A stretch of DNA of 64,000 bases from Bordetella genomosp. 10 (GTDB lineage: Bacteria > Pseudomonadota > Gammaproteobacteria > Burkholderiales > Burkholderiaceae_B), in assembly GCF_002261225.1 (NCBI RefSeq), contig NZ_NEVM01000005.1:372001-436000 (forward strand). Direction: 5' to 3'. Below the pieces are notes generated by a model. It was given only the letters and a program-made list of their open reading frames with translations, searched no databases and had not been told where the DNA came from. Position 1 is the first letter of the stretch, and every line of letters starts with the position of its first letter. This document shows, in pieces, positions 27,126 to 36,628 of the stretch. Made by a program: the position numbers and the translations under genes.

Positions 27126-28511
27126 TCATTCGTCGGGCTGACCCAGGCTTGGGCCTTGCCCCGAGCCACCGCCATCCCCACCGCGCAGCGTGTATGCGGC
27201 CGTACTCGCGGCATGGCTGATCTGCTGGCGGCGATGTAGTCGCTTGGCCCAGGTGGGTTGTTTCTGGTCGGCGGGATTGGTCGGTGCATCGTCGGCGGCG
27301 GTCTGGCCGGATGCGGCAGCGCCCGACGCAGCACTGCCGCCAGCCTCCGGCCCGGCGCTATCCGGCCGGAATGCGGCGGCGGCACGTTGCCCGAATGAGC
27401 GCGCACCGGCGGCGGCCTTCTGGCCGACCGCCTGCGCCCCGGTTTTGGCGACGTTGCCAAGGCCCGCTGCTGTGCCTTTCGCGCCACCTCCGGCAGCAGC
27501 GGAGCCGGCCTGAAATGCCGCGCCAGCACTGCCCGCCGTGGATGCGGCCATGCGCGCGCCCTTGCCGAGCGCACTGGCGGCGGCTGGCGCCATGCGCGCA
27601 CCGGCAACCACGGCACCACCGACGCCGGTAGCGGCAGCACCGATGGCAACGGCGGTGCCGGCCGCGCCCAATGCCGCGCCGGCCATTGCGCCCGCGCCGA
27701 GCTGCGGCGCACCGGACACAAGGCCGGTCGCAATGCCCGGCCCGTAGATGCCGAGCGCGAGCATGGCGAGCGAGGCCAGCATCACGACCAGCGCGTGGTC
27801 GATGGACGGTTCGGCCGGCGTGGTCGGAAACTGCGCGAACAGGCCCGTCCCAATACCGACGATGACAGCCAGCACCAAGACCTTGATGCCGGCCGACACG
27901 ACATTGCCGAGCACTTTTTCGGCGAGGAACGCGGTCTTGTTCCAGAGCGCGAACGGCACCAGCACGAAGCCGGCAAGCGTGGTCAGCTTGAATTCGATGA
28001 GCGTGATGAAAAGCTGCACCGCGAGCACGAAAAAGCAGACGATGACGGTGAACCACGCGAGGAACATCACGACGATGGGCGTGATGTTGATGAACACTTC
28101 GGGGAAGCCCGCCATCGCACTGATCTGGTCGAGGATCGGCGCAGCGGCGTCGATGCCGGTCTTGGCTAGATGCCCCGGTTGCAGGAACGTCTCCATGCTC
28201 ACGGCCGAGCCGGTTGCCTTCAGACCCAGGCCCGCGAACGAACGGAACACGATGCCGGCCAGCCAGTTGAAGTTGCCGATGATGTAGGCGAAGGCACCGA
28301 CATAGAGCACCTTGCGGATCAGCTTGGCGAGCACGTCTTCGCCCTGACCGGTCGCGTAGCCGAGCGCCCAATACAGCCCGGCCAGCGTCATATCGATCAC
28401 TACCAGCGTCGCGGTCAGAAAAGCGACTTCGCCATGTAGCAGGCCGAACCCGCTGTCGATGTAGGTGGAAAAGACGTTGAGGAAATGGTCGATGATCGAA
28501 ACGTCGTTCAT
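27126..28511 (-). CDS. trbL: Conjugal transfer protein TrbL (VirB6-like)
   Basis: This 461-residue polytopic membrane protein has multiple helices in the first 260 residues (LATLVVIDMTLAGLYWALGY, VVMFLAWFTVIVCFFVLAVQL). A long Ala/Gly-rich, low-complexity C-terminal tail (about 260-461) is usual for TrbL of this family. It forms part of the inner-membrane channel. It overlaps the exclusion lipoprotein gene by four bases. Confidence 0.93.
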   Translation of the reverse strand: MNDVSIIDHFLNVFSTYIDSGFGLLHGEVAFLTATLVVIDMTLAGLYWALGYATGQGEDVLAKLIRKVLYVGAFAYIIGNFNWLAGIVFRSFAGLGLKATGSAVSMETFLQPGHLAKTGIDAAAPILDQISAMAGFPEVFINITPIVVMFLAWFTVIVCFFVLAVQLFITLIEFKLTTLAGFVLVPFALWNKTAFLAEKVLGNVVSAGIKVLVLAVIVGIGTGLFAQFPTTPAEPSIDHALVVMLASLAMLALGIYGPGIATGLVSGAPQLGAGAMAGAALGAAGTAVAIGAAATGVGGAVVAGARMAPAAASALGKGARMAASTAGSAGAAFQAGSAAAGGGAKGTAAGLGNVAKTGAQAVGQKAAAGARSFGQRAAAAFRPDSAGPEAGGSAASGAAASGQTAADDAPTNPADQKQPTWAKRLHRRQQISHAASTAAYTLRGGDGGGSGQGPSLGQPDE

Positions 28512-28804
28512 GGCGTTTCTCCTTCACTCGTAGCCGACACTGGCCCGTCGAACGTGGCGGAAATCGGCGGCAGGTCGGCCAGCGTCTGGTATTCGTCCGG
28601 GCCGACGTGCCCGAAGAAGAAGCGCCGCACGTTTGCCTGCATCACCTGCGAGCAGAACGCGCCGTCGTGTTCGCCGCGACGGCATTGCGCGACGAGCGTG
28701 TGCAGCCGCGTCGGGTCGGCGGCCAGCGCATCGACCGACAGCGCCTGCGGCCGATCACAACCGGCCAGCAGGCATAAGGCGATGAGGACAGGTGCGCGCG
28801 TCAT
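28508..28804 (-). CDS. EexN/TrbK-family entry-exclusion lipoprotein
   Basis: This 98-residue lipoprotein has the lipobox LCLLAGC (Cys15) and the family pattern SVDALAADPTRLHTLVAQC...FCSQV...ANVRRFFFG, including two conserved cysteines. Entry-exclusion lipoproteins block redundant transfer into a cell that already carries the element. It lies between trbJ and trbL, the standard place of trbK/eexN. A second, broken copy lies upstream of traG. Confidence 0.82.
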   Translation of the reverse strand: MTRAPVLIALCLLAGCDRPQALSVDALAADPTRLHTLVAQCRRGEHDGAFCSQVMQANVRRFFFGHVGPDEYQTLADLPPISATFDGPVSATSEGETP

Positions 28805-28815
28805 GGCCGTACCCG

Positions 28816-29544
28816 TCAGTTCCCGTAGAAGCTCACCGACTCCGGCGTGTACGTCGTGCCGGTGCCGAGGAACCGCTGCGTAATAACGCGGCCCTGTTCG
28901 ACGGCCGCCGCCTGCCGCGCCAGTTCCAGCGACGCGGCACGCCCCTGCGTGAGCTGGAGCTGCTGCGTCTGGATGGATTGCTTCGCCTGCAACGCGAGGA
29001 GCTGGTTCGTCGCCTGCTGCGCTTGCAGCGCACCGGTCGCCGACTGGCTTTGCCCGACGAGATCGGTCAGCACGCCCTGGTCAGTGGTCACGTTCTGCGA
29101 CACCTGCGCCTGCATCTGCATCGCGGTCTGCAAGCCGTTGAGCGTGTTCTGCCAACGCTGGTGCGCGTCTTGGTACATCTGGTTGCCGCTCACGGTCGCG
29201 GCGTACTGCTGTGGGTACAACTGCGCGAACTGCTGATCCATGCTCTGCACCTGGAACGCCAGCCCCTGCGCCTGCGCGATAAGCTGCTGCGTAGTGGCGA
29301 GCGTCGATTGCAGCCGGCCGACCACGTTGAACGGCAGGCTCTCCAGATTGCGGCCCTGATTTATCAGTGACTGCGCCTGGTTCTGAAGTTGCCTGACCTG
29401 GTTGTTGATCTGTTCCAGCGTGCGCGTGGCGGTCATCGTGTTCTGCACGAGGTTGGTCGCGTCGATGACGGCCCATTGCGCGTGCGCGGCCGGCATGACG
29501 CCGACGAAGGCTGCGACAGCAAAAGCGAGAAGACGGATCTTCAT
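28816..29544 (-). CDS. trbJ: Conjugal transfer protein TrbJ (VirB5-like)
   Basis: This 242-residue secreted protein has a Sec signal (MKIRLLAFAVAAFVGVMPAAHA). It has a glutamine-rich helical body (LEQINNQVRQLQNQAQSLIN), typical of TrbJ/VirB5, a minor pilus-tip component. It starts within the end of trbE (four-base overlap). Confidence 0.93.
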   Translation of the reverse strand: MKIRLLAFAVAAFVGVMPAAHAQWAVIDATNLVQNTMTATRTLEQINNQVRQLQNQAQSLINQGRNLESLPFNVVGRLQSTLATTQQLIAQAQGLAFQVQSMDQQFAQLYPQQYAATVSGNQMYQDAHQRWQNTLNGLQTAMQMQAQVSQNVTTDQGVLTDLVGQSQSATGALQAQQATNQLLALQAKQSIQTQQLQLTQGRAASLELARQAAAVEQGRVITQRFLGTGTTYTPESVSFYGN

Positions 29545-31991
29545 GGCGAGTTCTCCAGCGATTGGGAAGCGAGGAAGGACGCGGCGGATGGCGCGGACGG
29601 CAATAAGTCAGCCGCCCAGCCGAGGCCGCGATGGCGCAGCCAGGCGCCGGCAAAGCCCGGCACGCCGGCATCGGCCAGCACGCCGTCGATGTCGCGCTGG
29701 TCTTGCGATGTGGATGCGCCCGCGAACGCGAGCGTGACCGGCCCCAGGTCGAGATCGAAGAGGCGATTGCCAGCGGTGGACTGGTAGTAGTAGTCGCGCT
29801 TGGGCTGCGCGGTGGCGACAATCTCGATTTGCCGGCTGTTGAGGCCGAAGCCCTCGTAGATCGTCCGAATCTGCGGCTCGGTGGCCTGCGGATTTGGCAG
29901 GAAGATGCGGCTCGCGCAACTCTCGATGATCGCGGGTGCGATCGACGAATCCTTGATGTCGGCGAGCGACTGCGTGGCGAAGATCACGCTGACGTTCTTC
30001 TTGCGCAGGGTCTTCAGCCACTGCCGGATGCGTGCGGCGAATACCGGGTCATCGAGGAACAGCCAGGACTCGTCGAGAACCAGCAGCGTCGGCGCACCGT
30101 CGAACCGCTCGTCGAAGCGCGCGAACAGATAACCGAGCACAGCCAGCACCGCAGCCTTGCTGTGCATCAGTTCTTCCATCTCGAAGCATTGCACGTCGGC
30201 CCCGCCGAGCCGGTCGTGGTCGGCATCGAGCAGCCTGCCGTGTGCGCCGCCGAGCACATAGGGCGCGAGCGCCTGGCGCAGCGCATTGGATTGCAGCAGC
30301 ACCGATAGGCCCGTGAGCGTGCGCTGTTCGAGCGGCGCACCAGCCAGGCTGCCGAGCGCCGACCAGATGGCGGCTTTCTCGTCCGGGCCGACGGTGATGC
30401 CTTCATGCAGCAGACGGCCTTCGACCCATTTAGCCGCCCAGGTGCGGTAGCCCTCGCGGTCGATGCGCGCGAGCGGCTGGAACGCGATCGAACCGTCCGC
30501 GCCAAGGTCGTAGTGCTCACCGCCCAGGCCCAGGACCGTTGCCCGCATCGAGCGGCCCATGTCGAAGGCGAAGATGCGCGCACCGGGATAGCGGCGGAAC
30601 TGCATCGCCAGCGTGGCGAGCAGGACGGATTTACCCATGCCGGTCGGGCCGGCGATCAGCGTATGGCCCACGTCGCCGATGTGCGTGACGAGCCGGAACG
30701 GCGTCGCGCCCTCGGTGCGCGTCACGATCAACGGCGGGCCGTCGAGGTGTGCGTTCTTCTCCGGCCCGGCCCACACGGCGGACACCGGCATCAGATGCGC
30801 GAGGTTCAGCGTCGAAACGATGGGCTGGCGCACGTTCGCATACGCATTGCCAGGCACGGCCGACAGCCACGCCTCTACCGAATTGAGGGTTTCGGGAATC
30901 GTCACAAAACCCCGGCCCTGAATCGCGCGCTCCACCATGCGCAGTTTCTCATCGGCCGTATCGGCCTCGGCATCGAGCACCGCCACGGTTGCCGTGACGA
31001 AGCCGTAGGCGACCTGATCGCTGCCGAGTTCCTGCATTGCGGCGTCCGCATCGGCCGACTTGTTGCTGGCGTCGGTATCGACGAGCGGGCTTTCCTGCTG
31101 GAAGATCGTTTCGCGCAACAGCGCGAGGACATTCTTGCGCTTGGCGAACCACTGCCGGCGCAGGCGGCCGAGTTCCTTCTCGGCTTCCGACTTGTCCATG
31201 CAGATAAAGCGCGTGCTCCAGCGATAGGCGAAGCCGAGCCGGTTGAGGTCGTCGAGAATCCCCGGCCAGGTCGAAGTCGGGAAACCACGCACGGTCACGA
31301 CGCGCAGGTGCTGGTCGCCGAGCATGGGTGCGTGGCCACCGATCAGCGGCATGTCGGCCAGCAGCGCGTCGAGGTGGAACGGTATTTCCGGCACGCCGAC
31401 GCGGAAGCGCCGCGTCGAGACGGTCGCGTGCAGATAGGTCAGCGTTTCGGCGTCATCGAGCCAGTCGATTTCCGGCATCACGCCGTCGAGCAAATCGAAG
31501 ACGCGCGCAGTTTCCGCGACGAACGCGGTCAGGCGCTCGCGCCAGTCCACACCGGCCGTCAGCGTATTCTCATAGAGCAGCTTGGCCGCACGCGCACGGG
31601 ATTCCTCGGGCGGCAGGTATTGAAGCGTCAGGTGATAGCCGCTCTCGAAGTGGTTGCCCGATTCCTCGAAGGTCGCGCGGCGTTCTTCGTCTACCAGCCA
31701 GGACAGCGGCTCGGGGAAATCCGAGTGCGGATAGTCCGCCGCTGGCTGGCGTTCGGCTTCGACGTACAACGCCCAACCCGCGCCGAGTCGGCGCAGCGCG
31801 TTGTTCAGTCGGGCCGTGGTGGCGACCAGCTCGCCTTGCGTCGCGCTGTCGAGGTCGGGGCCGCGAAAGCGCGCCGTACGCTGGAAACTGCCGTCCTTGT
31901 TCAGCACGACGCCCGGCGCGACCAGTCCGGCCCACGGCAGCCAGTCGGCAAGCAAGGCCGGACGCTGGCGGTATTCGACGAGATTCAGCAT
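29541..31991 (-). CDS. trbE: Conjugal transfer ATPase TrbE (VirB4-like)
   Basis: This 816-residue VirB4-type ATPase has an N-terminal CagE/TrbE domain and Walker A GPTGMGKS at about 448-455. Walker B is around PTLLVLDESWLFLDDP, followed by FATQSLADIKDSSIAPAI. It energises pilus assembly and substrate transfer at the inner membrane. Length fits the family (about 800-820). Confidence 0.96.
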   Translation of the reverse strand: MLNLVEYRQRPALLADWLPWAGLVAPGVVLNKDGSFQRTARFRGPDLDSATQGELVATTARLNNALRRLGAGWALYVEAERQPAADYPHSDFPEPLSWLVDEERRATFEESGNHFESGYHLTLQYLPPEESRARAAKLLYENTLTAGVDWRERLTAFVAETARVFDLLDGVMPEIDWLDDAETLTYLHATVSTRRFRVGVPEIPFHLDALLADMPLIGGHAPMLGDQHLRVVTVRGFPTSTWPGILDDLNRLGFAYRWSTRFICMDKSEAEKELGRLRRQWFAKRKNVLALLRETIFQQESPLVDTDASNKSADADAAMQELGSDQVAYGFVTATVAVLDAEADTADEKLRMVERAIQGRGFVTIPETLNSVEAWLSAVPGNAYANVRQPIVSTLNLAHLMPVSAVWAGPEKNAHLDGPPLIVTRTEGATPFRLVTHIGDVGHTLIAGPTGMGKSVLLATLAMQFRRYPGARIFAFDMGRSMRATVLGLGGEHYDLGADGSIAFQPLARIDREGYRTWAAKWVEGRLLHEGITVGPDEKAAIWSALGSLAGAPLEQRTLTGLSVLLQSNALRQALAPYVLGGAHGRLLDADHDRLGGADVQCFEMEELMHSKAAVLAVLGYLFARFDERFDGAPTLLVLDESWLFLDDPVFAARIRQWLKTLRKKNVSVIFATQSLADIKDSSIAPAIIESCASRIFLPNPQATEPQIRTIYEGFGLNSRQIEIVATAQPKRDYYYQSTAGNRLFDLDLGPVTLAFAGASTSQDQRDIDGVLADAGVPGFAGAWLRHRGLGWAADLLPSAPSAASFLASQSLENSP

Positions 31992-32012
31992 GCGAATGGT
32001 CTCCCTCTGGCC

Positions 32013-32282
32013 TCACACGTCCAGCAGCGGCTTGTGCTTCAAGTGCCGGGCGAACACCTGCATGAACTGCGGATCGACGCGCGCACCCCACACGGCGAGC
32101 GAATGGCCGACGATCCATAGCGCGATTCCGGGAATCCACAGTTGCAGGCCGAGGCCCACGGCACCGGACAGCGTGCCGTTGGCGATCGCCACGGTACGCG
32201 GCGCACCGCCCATCAGGATCGGTTCGGTGAGCGATCGATGCAGCGGCACCTCGAAGCCAGGCAGGTCGTTGGCCGTGCTCAT
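32013..32282 (-). CDS. trbD: Conjugal transfer protein TrbD (VirB3-like)
   Basis: This 89-residue membrane protein (MSTANDLPGFEVPLHRSLTE) has a hydrophobic pair around GAVGLGLQLWIPGIALWIVGHSLAVWG. The VirB3/TrbD family joins the VirB4-type ATPase to the channel. The start at 32282 overlaps the trbC stop; longer open sequence upstream is trbC in another frame. Confidence 0.9.
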   Translation of the reverse strand: MSTANDLPGFEVPLHRSLTEPILMGGAPRTVAIANGTLSGAVGLGLQLWIPGIALWIVGHSLAVWGARVDPQFMQVFARHLKHKPLLDV

Positions 32283-32662
32283 ACGACGGCCCCGCCGGAA
32301 AAGCTGAAGAACGACAGGAAGAACGAGGACGCCGCGAACGCGATGCTCAAGCCGAACACGATCTGGATGAGCTTGCGAAAACCGCCCGACGTGTCGCCGA
32401 AGGCGAGCGCCAGGCCCGTCGAAATGATGATGAGCACCGCGACGATCTTGGCGACCGGCCCCTGGATCGAGTCGAGGATGGATTGCAGCGGCGTTTCCCA
32501 CGGCATCGACGAACCGGACGCCTTCGCCGTGCCGGCCGCCATCAGCATGACGGTGGCAAGCATCAGCCCCTGGCGTGCTGGCGCAACCAGACGATGCAGG
32601 CGAATAAAAGCCGAAGCCGGTTTTACGGAAAAACGGAAAGCAGCAACGTGCATCTGCGTCAT
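32279..32662 (-). CDS. trbC: Conjugal transfer pilin TrbC (VirB2-like)
   Basis: This 127-residue prepilin has a long leader with a hydrophobic signal (LMLATVMLMAAGTAKASG) and two hydrophobic helices (IVAVLIIISTGLALAFG, IVFGLSIAFAASSFFLSFF). This is the VirB2/TrbC layout. It forms the conjugative pilus. It overlaps trbB and trbD by four bases at each end. Confidence 0.92.
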   Translation of the reverse strand: MTQMHVAAFRFSVKPASAFIRLHRLVAPARQGLMLATVMLMAAGTAKASGSSMPWETPLQSILDSIQGPVAKIVAVLIIISTGLALAFGDTSGGFRKLIQIVFGLSIAFAASSFFLSFFSFSGGAVV

Positions 32663-33681
32663 GACAGTTCTCCAGAGTGGTTGGGGGACGGGAAAGGCAG
32701 CTCGGGATGCGGAGACGGCTCCAGCGCATCAGCCAGGCGGTAGCCCTCGCCGTCGAAGCCGATGACGCGGGCGATGCTCTCGATGCGGCGCTTGCGGCCG
32801 CGGCCGGCGATGTGGATGACGACGTTGACCGCCTCGGCGACCAGCGCGCGCGGCGGGTTCACGGCTACTTCGAGAATCAGTTGTTCCAGGCGCAGCAGTG
32901 CGCCGACGGCGGAGCCGGCGTGGATGGTGGCAATGCCGCCGGGGTGGCCCGTGCCCCATACCTTGATGAGATCCAGTGCTTCGCCGCCACGGACTTCGCC
33001 GACGATCACGCGGTCAGGCCGCAGGCGCATCGTGGCGCGCACCAGCTCGGTCATCGACACGACGCCTGCGCGCGTGCGCAGCGGTACGTGGTCGCGCGCT
33101 GTGCATTGCAGTTCGATGGTGTCTTCGAGCACCAGCACGCGGTCGCCCGTGGCGGCGATTTCCGCGAGCAAGGCATTGGCGAGCGTGGTTTTGCCGGTGC
33201 TGGTGCCGCCCGCGATCAGGATGTTCTGCCGTTCGCGCACGGCATTACGCAGGAACGCCGCCTGCGCGTCGGTCATCATGCCGTCGGCGACGTAGCGATC
33301 GAGCGGGATCACACTCACGGCGCGCTTGCGCAGCGCGAACGCCGGGCCGGGAGACGCTGGCGGCAGGATGCCCTCGAAGCGTTCGCCGGTTTCGGGCAGC
33401 TCGGCGGTCAACAGCGGCTGGCCGCGATGCACTTCCGCACCGACGTGTGCGGCGACCAGGCGGATGATGCGTTCGCCATCGGCTTCGGACAGCTCCACGC
33501 CCAGCGGCGCGCGACCGGACGACAGCCGATCGACCCACAGGGAGCGATCGGGGTTGAGCATGATTTCCACCACGTCCGGGTCTTCGAGCTCGGCGGCGAT
33601 GACCGGCCCCATCGCCGTGCGCAACATGCGGATGCGCCGGTCGAGCGAGGTGCTGGCGAAGGACTGGGGAACGGCGCTCAT
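32659..33681 (-). CDS. trbB: Conjugal transfer ATPase TrbB (VirB11-like)
   Basis: This 340-residue secretion ATPase has Walker A GGTSTGKT at about 158-165, the Asp box (LEDTIELQC), and Walker B/His region RATMRLRPDRVIVGEVRGGEALDL. It is a hexameric cytoplasmic motor of the type IV channel. First trb gene after the CopG-like gene, with four-base overlap. Confidence 0.96.
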   Translation of the reverse strand: MSAVPQSFASTSLDRRIRMLRTAMGPVIAAELEDPDVVEIMLNPDRSLWVDRLSSGRAPLGVELSEADGERIIRLVAAHVGAEVHRGQPLLTAELPETGERFEGILPPASPGPAFALRKRAVSVIPLDRYVADGMMTDAQAAFLRNAVRERQNILIAGGTSTGKTTLANALLAEIAATGDRVLVLEDTIELQCTARDHVPLRTRAGVVSMTELVRATMRLRPDRVIVGEVRGGEALDLIKVWGTGHPGGIATIHAGSAVGALLRLEQLILEVAVNPPRALVAEAVNVVIHIAGRGRKRRIESIARVIGFDGEGYRLADALEPSPHPELPFPSPNHSGELS

Positions 33682-34154
33682 GAGGCACGCTCCGCATCAC
33701 GTTCATGAGCTTCGGCCTGCGCCGCCGCATCGTCGAGCCGCGCAGCGTCCGGGTTCAGTTCGTCCACCACGTCGCGCACGAGACTGCGCCCGCGCATCAA
33801 ATGACGGCCGAGTTGTTCGACGAACTGCTCGAAACGCACCTTGCCCTGCGCGCGTGCCGCGTCCCGATGTGCTTCGGGAACCGGCGTGCTGACGGTCAGG
33901 AAGTAGCGGACGAACAGCGCCAGCGTCTCGATCTCGATGTTCTGGTCGCGCTCCAGCCGCTCGAACTGGCGCGTGAGCCGGTCGAGCCGTTTGGCAATGG
34001 CGGCCTCGCGCTGGTCGCCGGCATCAGGCGACAGCCAGGACGTGAGCGCCGCTGCGACGATGGATGACTTGGACACGCCTTTCTTGGCGGCTAGCTCGTC
34101 AAGGCGCTTGGCGTGCCCGTGTGGAATGAACAGGTTGAGGCGGTACTGGCTCAT
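33678..34154 (-). CDS. CopG-like (ribbon-helix-helix) protein
   Basis: This 158-residue protein has an N-terminal RHH motif (YRLNLFIPHGHAKRLDELAAKKGVSKSSIVAAALTSWL) and a charged helical C-terminal half. It is usually annotated CopG family in Tn4371-type elements and lies between traG and trbB. Four-base overlaps with both neighbours show tight operon packing. It may regulate the trb operon or bind near oriT; role inferred. Confidence 0.82.
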   Translation of the reverse strand: MSQYRLNLFIPHGHAKRLDELAAKKGVSKSSIVAAALTSWLSPDAGDQREAAIAKRLDRLTRQFERLERDQNIEIETLALFVRYFLTVSTPVPEAHRDAARAQGKVRFEQFVEQLGRHLMRGRSLVRDVVDELNPDAARLDDAAAQAEAHERDAERAS

Positions 34155-36151
34155 AGTTCGATCCCGTCCTGTTGGTCGAGAGACGCCAGCCGGGCCGTGC
34201 GCTGCATGGCCGGGTCGAGCTGGCGGGGAAGCGGCAACGGCAGGTCGTCGTCATCGAGCAGCGCCAGGTCGTTGCCAGCAGGCTGCGGTTCGGGGCTATA
34301 TTCGGCGACCTCGGAGAGTTCCGGCTGCCGGCGCGGGCCGCCGTCATCGACGGGGCCGGTGCCCGACAGGTCGGCGGCAACGGCTGGCGTAGCCGGCATG
34401 GCGGGAATCGCCAGCGCGCTCCAGTCGTCGGGACGAACTGGCGGCACGTCGGCATAGCGCCCGGCGGTGAGCGCGAGCGGTGGCAGTACGCGCCGCTTGA
34501 AATTGGCGTCGGTGTAGTAGCGCAGCTTCTTCGCGCGGATCGGTGCCACACTGGACACCATCACCACGGCATCGTCGGGCGGGAGCTGCATCACTTCGCC
34601 CGGCGTTAGCAACGGGCGCGCGGTTTCCTGACGCGACACCATCAGATGCCCGAGCCACGGCGCGAGCCGGTGGCCGGCGTAGTTGCGCTGCGCGCGCAGC
34701 TCGGTCGCGGTGCCAAGCGTTTCGGAAATGCGCTTGGCCGTGCGTTCGTCGTTCGTGGCGAACGTCACGCGCACATGGCAGTTGTCGAGGATGGAGTGGT
34801 TCTGTCCATATGCCTTGTCAATCTGGTTGAGCGACTGCGCGATCAGGAAGCTGCGGATGCCGTAGCCGGCCATGAACGCCAGCGCCGTCTCGAAAAAATC
34901 GAGCCGACCCAGCGCGGGGAACTCGTCGAGCATCAACAGCAGCTTGTGGCGGCGCGCGATGCCGTCGCTGCCGTCGAGCGACTCGGTCAGCCGCCGACCG
35001 ATCTGGTTGAGGATCAGGCGCACCAGCGGCTTGGTGCGACTAATATCGGATGGCGGTACAACGAGGTACAGCGAAACGGGATGTTCGGATGCGATCAGGT
35101 CGGCGATGCGCCAGTCGCAGCGCGAGGTGACTTCGGCCACCGTGGGATCGCGGTATAGGCCGAGGAACGACATGGCCGTGGACAACACGCCCGACCGCTC
35201 GTTGTCCGACTTGTTCAACACCTCGCGCGCAGCGGACGCGACTACTGGATGCGGTGCGTCGCCTAGGTGCTGCGTCGTCATCATCCGGTGCAGCGTCAGC
35301 TCGAACGGGCAAGCCGGATCACTGAGGAAGTTGGCGACGCCGCGCAGCGTCTTGTCCTCGCCTGCGTACAGCACATGCAGGATGGCGCCGACCAGCAGCG
35401 CGTGCGAGGTTTTCTCCCAGTGGTTGCGGCGTTCTAGGGCGCCTTCGGGATCGACCAGGATGTCCGCGATGTTCTGCACGTCGCGCACTTCATGCGCGCC
35501 GCGTCGGACTTCGAGCAGCGGATTGTACGCGGCCGATTTCGCATCGGTCGGGTTGAACAGCAGGCAATGCGAGAAGCGCGAGCGCCAGCCGGCGGTGATG
35601 CTCCAGTTCTCGCCCTTGATGTCGTGGATGACGGCGGATGCCGGCCAGCTCAACAGCGTCGGCACCACGAGGCCGACGCCTTTGCCGGAGCGCGTCGGCG
35701 CGAAGGTCAGGACGTGTTCCGGGCCTTCATGGCGCAGGTACTGCCCGTGATGCAGGCCGAGGAACACGCCGGCGGGCTGGTCGAGTCCGGCCTTGTGTAT
35801 ATCGGCGGCTTCGGCCCAGCGTGCCGAGCCGTATGTCGTGACGAGCTTCGATTGCCGCGAGCGCCACACCGACATGGCGATGGCGACCAGCGCGGCAACC
35901 AGACCACCGCTGCCCGCGATGGCACCACCTATGCTGAAGATGTGCGGCGCATAGCCATCGAACAGGAACCACCACTCGAACAGTCGCCACGGGTGATAGA
36001 CCGGCGTATCGAGAAAGTCGAACCACGGCGAGCCAAGGCGTAGCTGATACCCCAGGGCAGCGGCTGTCCATTGTGTGGCGACCCACACACCAACGATCAC
36101 GATGCCAAAAACGGCGGCGATCTGCCAGAACAGCACGCCCTGAGCTTGCAT
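34151..36151 (-). CDS. traG: Type IV coupling protein TraG (VirD4-like)
   Basis: This 666-residue coupling ATPase has two N-terminal membrane helices (about 8-32 and 73-95), Walker A APTRSGKG at about 151-158, and Walker B LLMLDEFPALGRLD. It links the relaxase-DNA complex to the channel. The ATG at 36151 is preceded by GGAGG at good spacing, so the 14-codon longer frame was rejected. It opens the leftward mating-pair operon. Confidence 0.95.
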   Translation of the reverse strand: MQAQGVLFWQIAAVFGIVIVGVWVATQWTAAALGYQLRLGSPWFDFLDTPVYHPWRLFEWWFLFDGYAPHIFSIGGAIAGSGGLVAALVAIAMSVWRSRQSKLVTTYGSARWAEAADIHKAGLDQPAGVFLGLHHGQYLRHEGPEHVLTFAPTRSGKGVGLVVPTLLSWPASAVIHDIKGENWSITAGWRSRFSHCLLFNPTDAKSAAYNPLLEVRRGAHEVRDVQNIADILVDPEGALERRNHWEKTSHALLVGAILHVLYAGEDKTLRGVANFLSDPACPFELTLHRMMTTQHLGDAPHPVVASAAREVLNKSDNERSGVLSTAMSFLGLYRDPTVAEVTSRCDWRIADLIASEHPVSLYLVVPPSDISRTKPLVRLILNQIGRRLTESLDGSDGIARRHKLLLMLDEFPALGRLDFFETALAFMAGYGIRSFLIAQSLNQIDKAYGQNHSILDNCHVRVTFATNDERTAKRISETLGTATELRAQRNYAGHRLAPWLGHLMVSRQETARPLLTPGEVMQLPPDDAVVMVSSVAPIRAKKLRYYTDANFKRRVLPPLALTAGRYADVPPVRPDDWSALAIPAMPATPAVAADLSGTGPVDDGGPRRQPELSEVAEYSPEPQPAGNDLALLDDDDLPLPLPRQLDPAMQRTARLASLDQQDGIEL

Positions 36152-36382
36152 TGACTGGCCTCCGATTTCCCCTGCACTGATTTCTTGCCCCAAAGCGGCA
36201 CAATGACGTGCCGTATAGCAAGGATCATTTCTGGATCAGTACCGGTCAAAGACTGTTATCGAAAGCAGGATGACGGAAAAAAACAGGTTTCAGGCTGCGA
36301 AGAAACCAATAAAAATGCCGCGAGCGTGGGCGCGCTGCGGCGTGTTTGCAAAATAATGCGATTTTCTGCGAAGGATTGGCGA

Positions 36383-36628
36383 TCAGAACTTCGGTGTTGT
36401 CTCCGATGGCGTGTAGGGCGTCTCTCCGTCGCCATAGAATCGCTTGCGCGTGGCTTCAGCGACTCGATTGCAAAGCACGTCACCAAGCGTCGAGCGGTCG
36501 GTCTTGCATTGCTATCGCAGCTGTACCGGATCGGCAGCCAGTTCATCCACGCTGGCCCGCTTGGGTCTCTCCGATGGGCCGCAAGCAGTCAGCAGCAGGG
36601 CCAGCAGGAGCGAGAGAGATTTCTTCAT
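36383..36628 (-). pseudogene. EexN-family exclusion lipoprotein interrupted by an amber codon
   Basis: The ATG overlaps the stop of the lysR gene (ATGA). Translation gives a lipoprotein start (LLLALLLTAC, Cys16), then RASVDELAADPVQLR, then TAG at codon 39 (36512-36514). The same frame continues as QCKTDRSTLGDVLCNRVAE, ATRKRFYGDGE and on to a TGA at 36383. The whole 81-codon frame fits the EexN pattern (two Cys and an RFYG motif), matching the intact gene at 28508. One nonsense change therefore breaks an otherwise intact second exclusion gene. Confidence 0.8.

Noticed and set aside
30405..32120. 571-codon plus-strand open frame across trbE
   Set aside because: Antisense of a confidently identified ATPase gene; no motif.
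36256..36546. 96-codon minus-strand open frame upstream of traG
   Set aside because: Another frame of the same stretch gives a clear EexN-type protein with an amber stop; this frame is its shadow.
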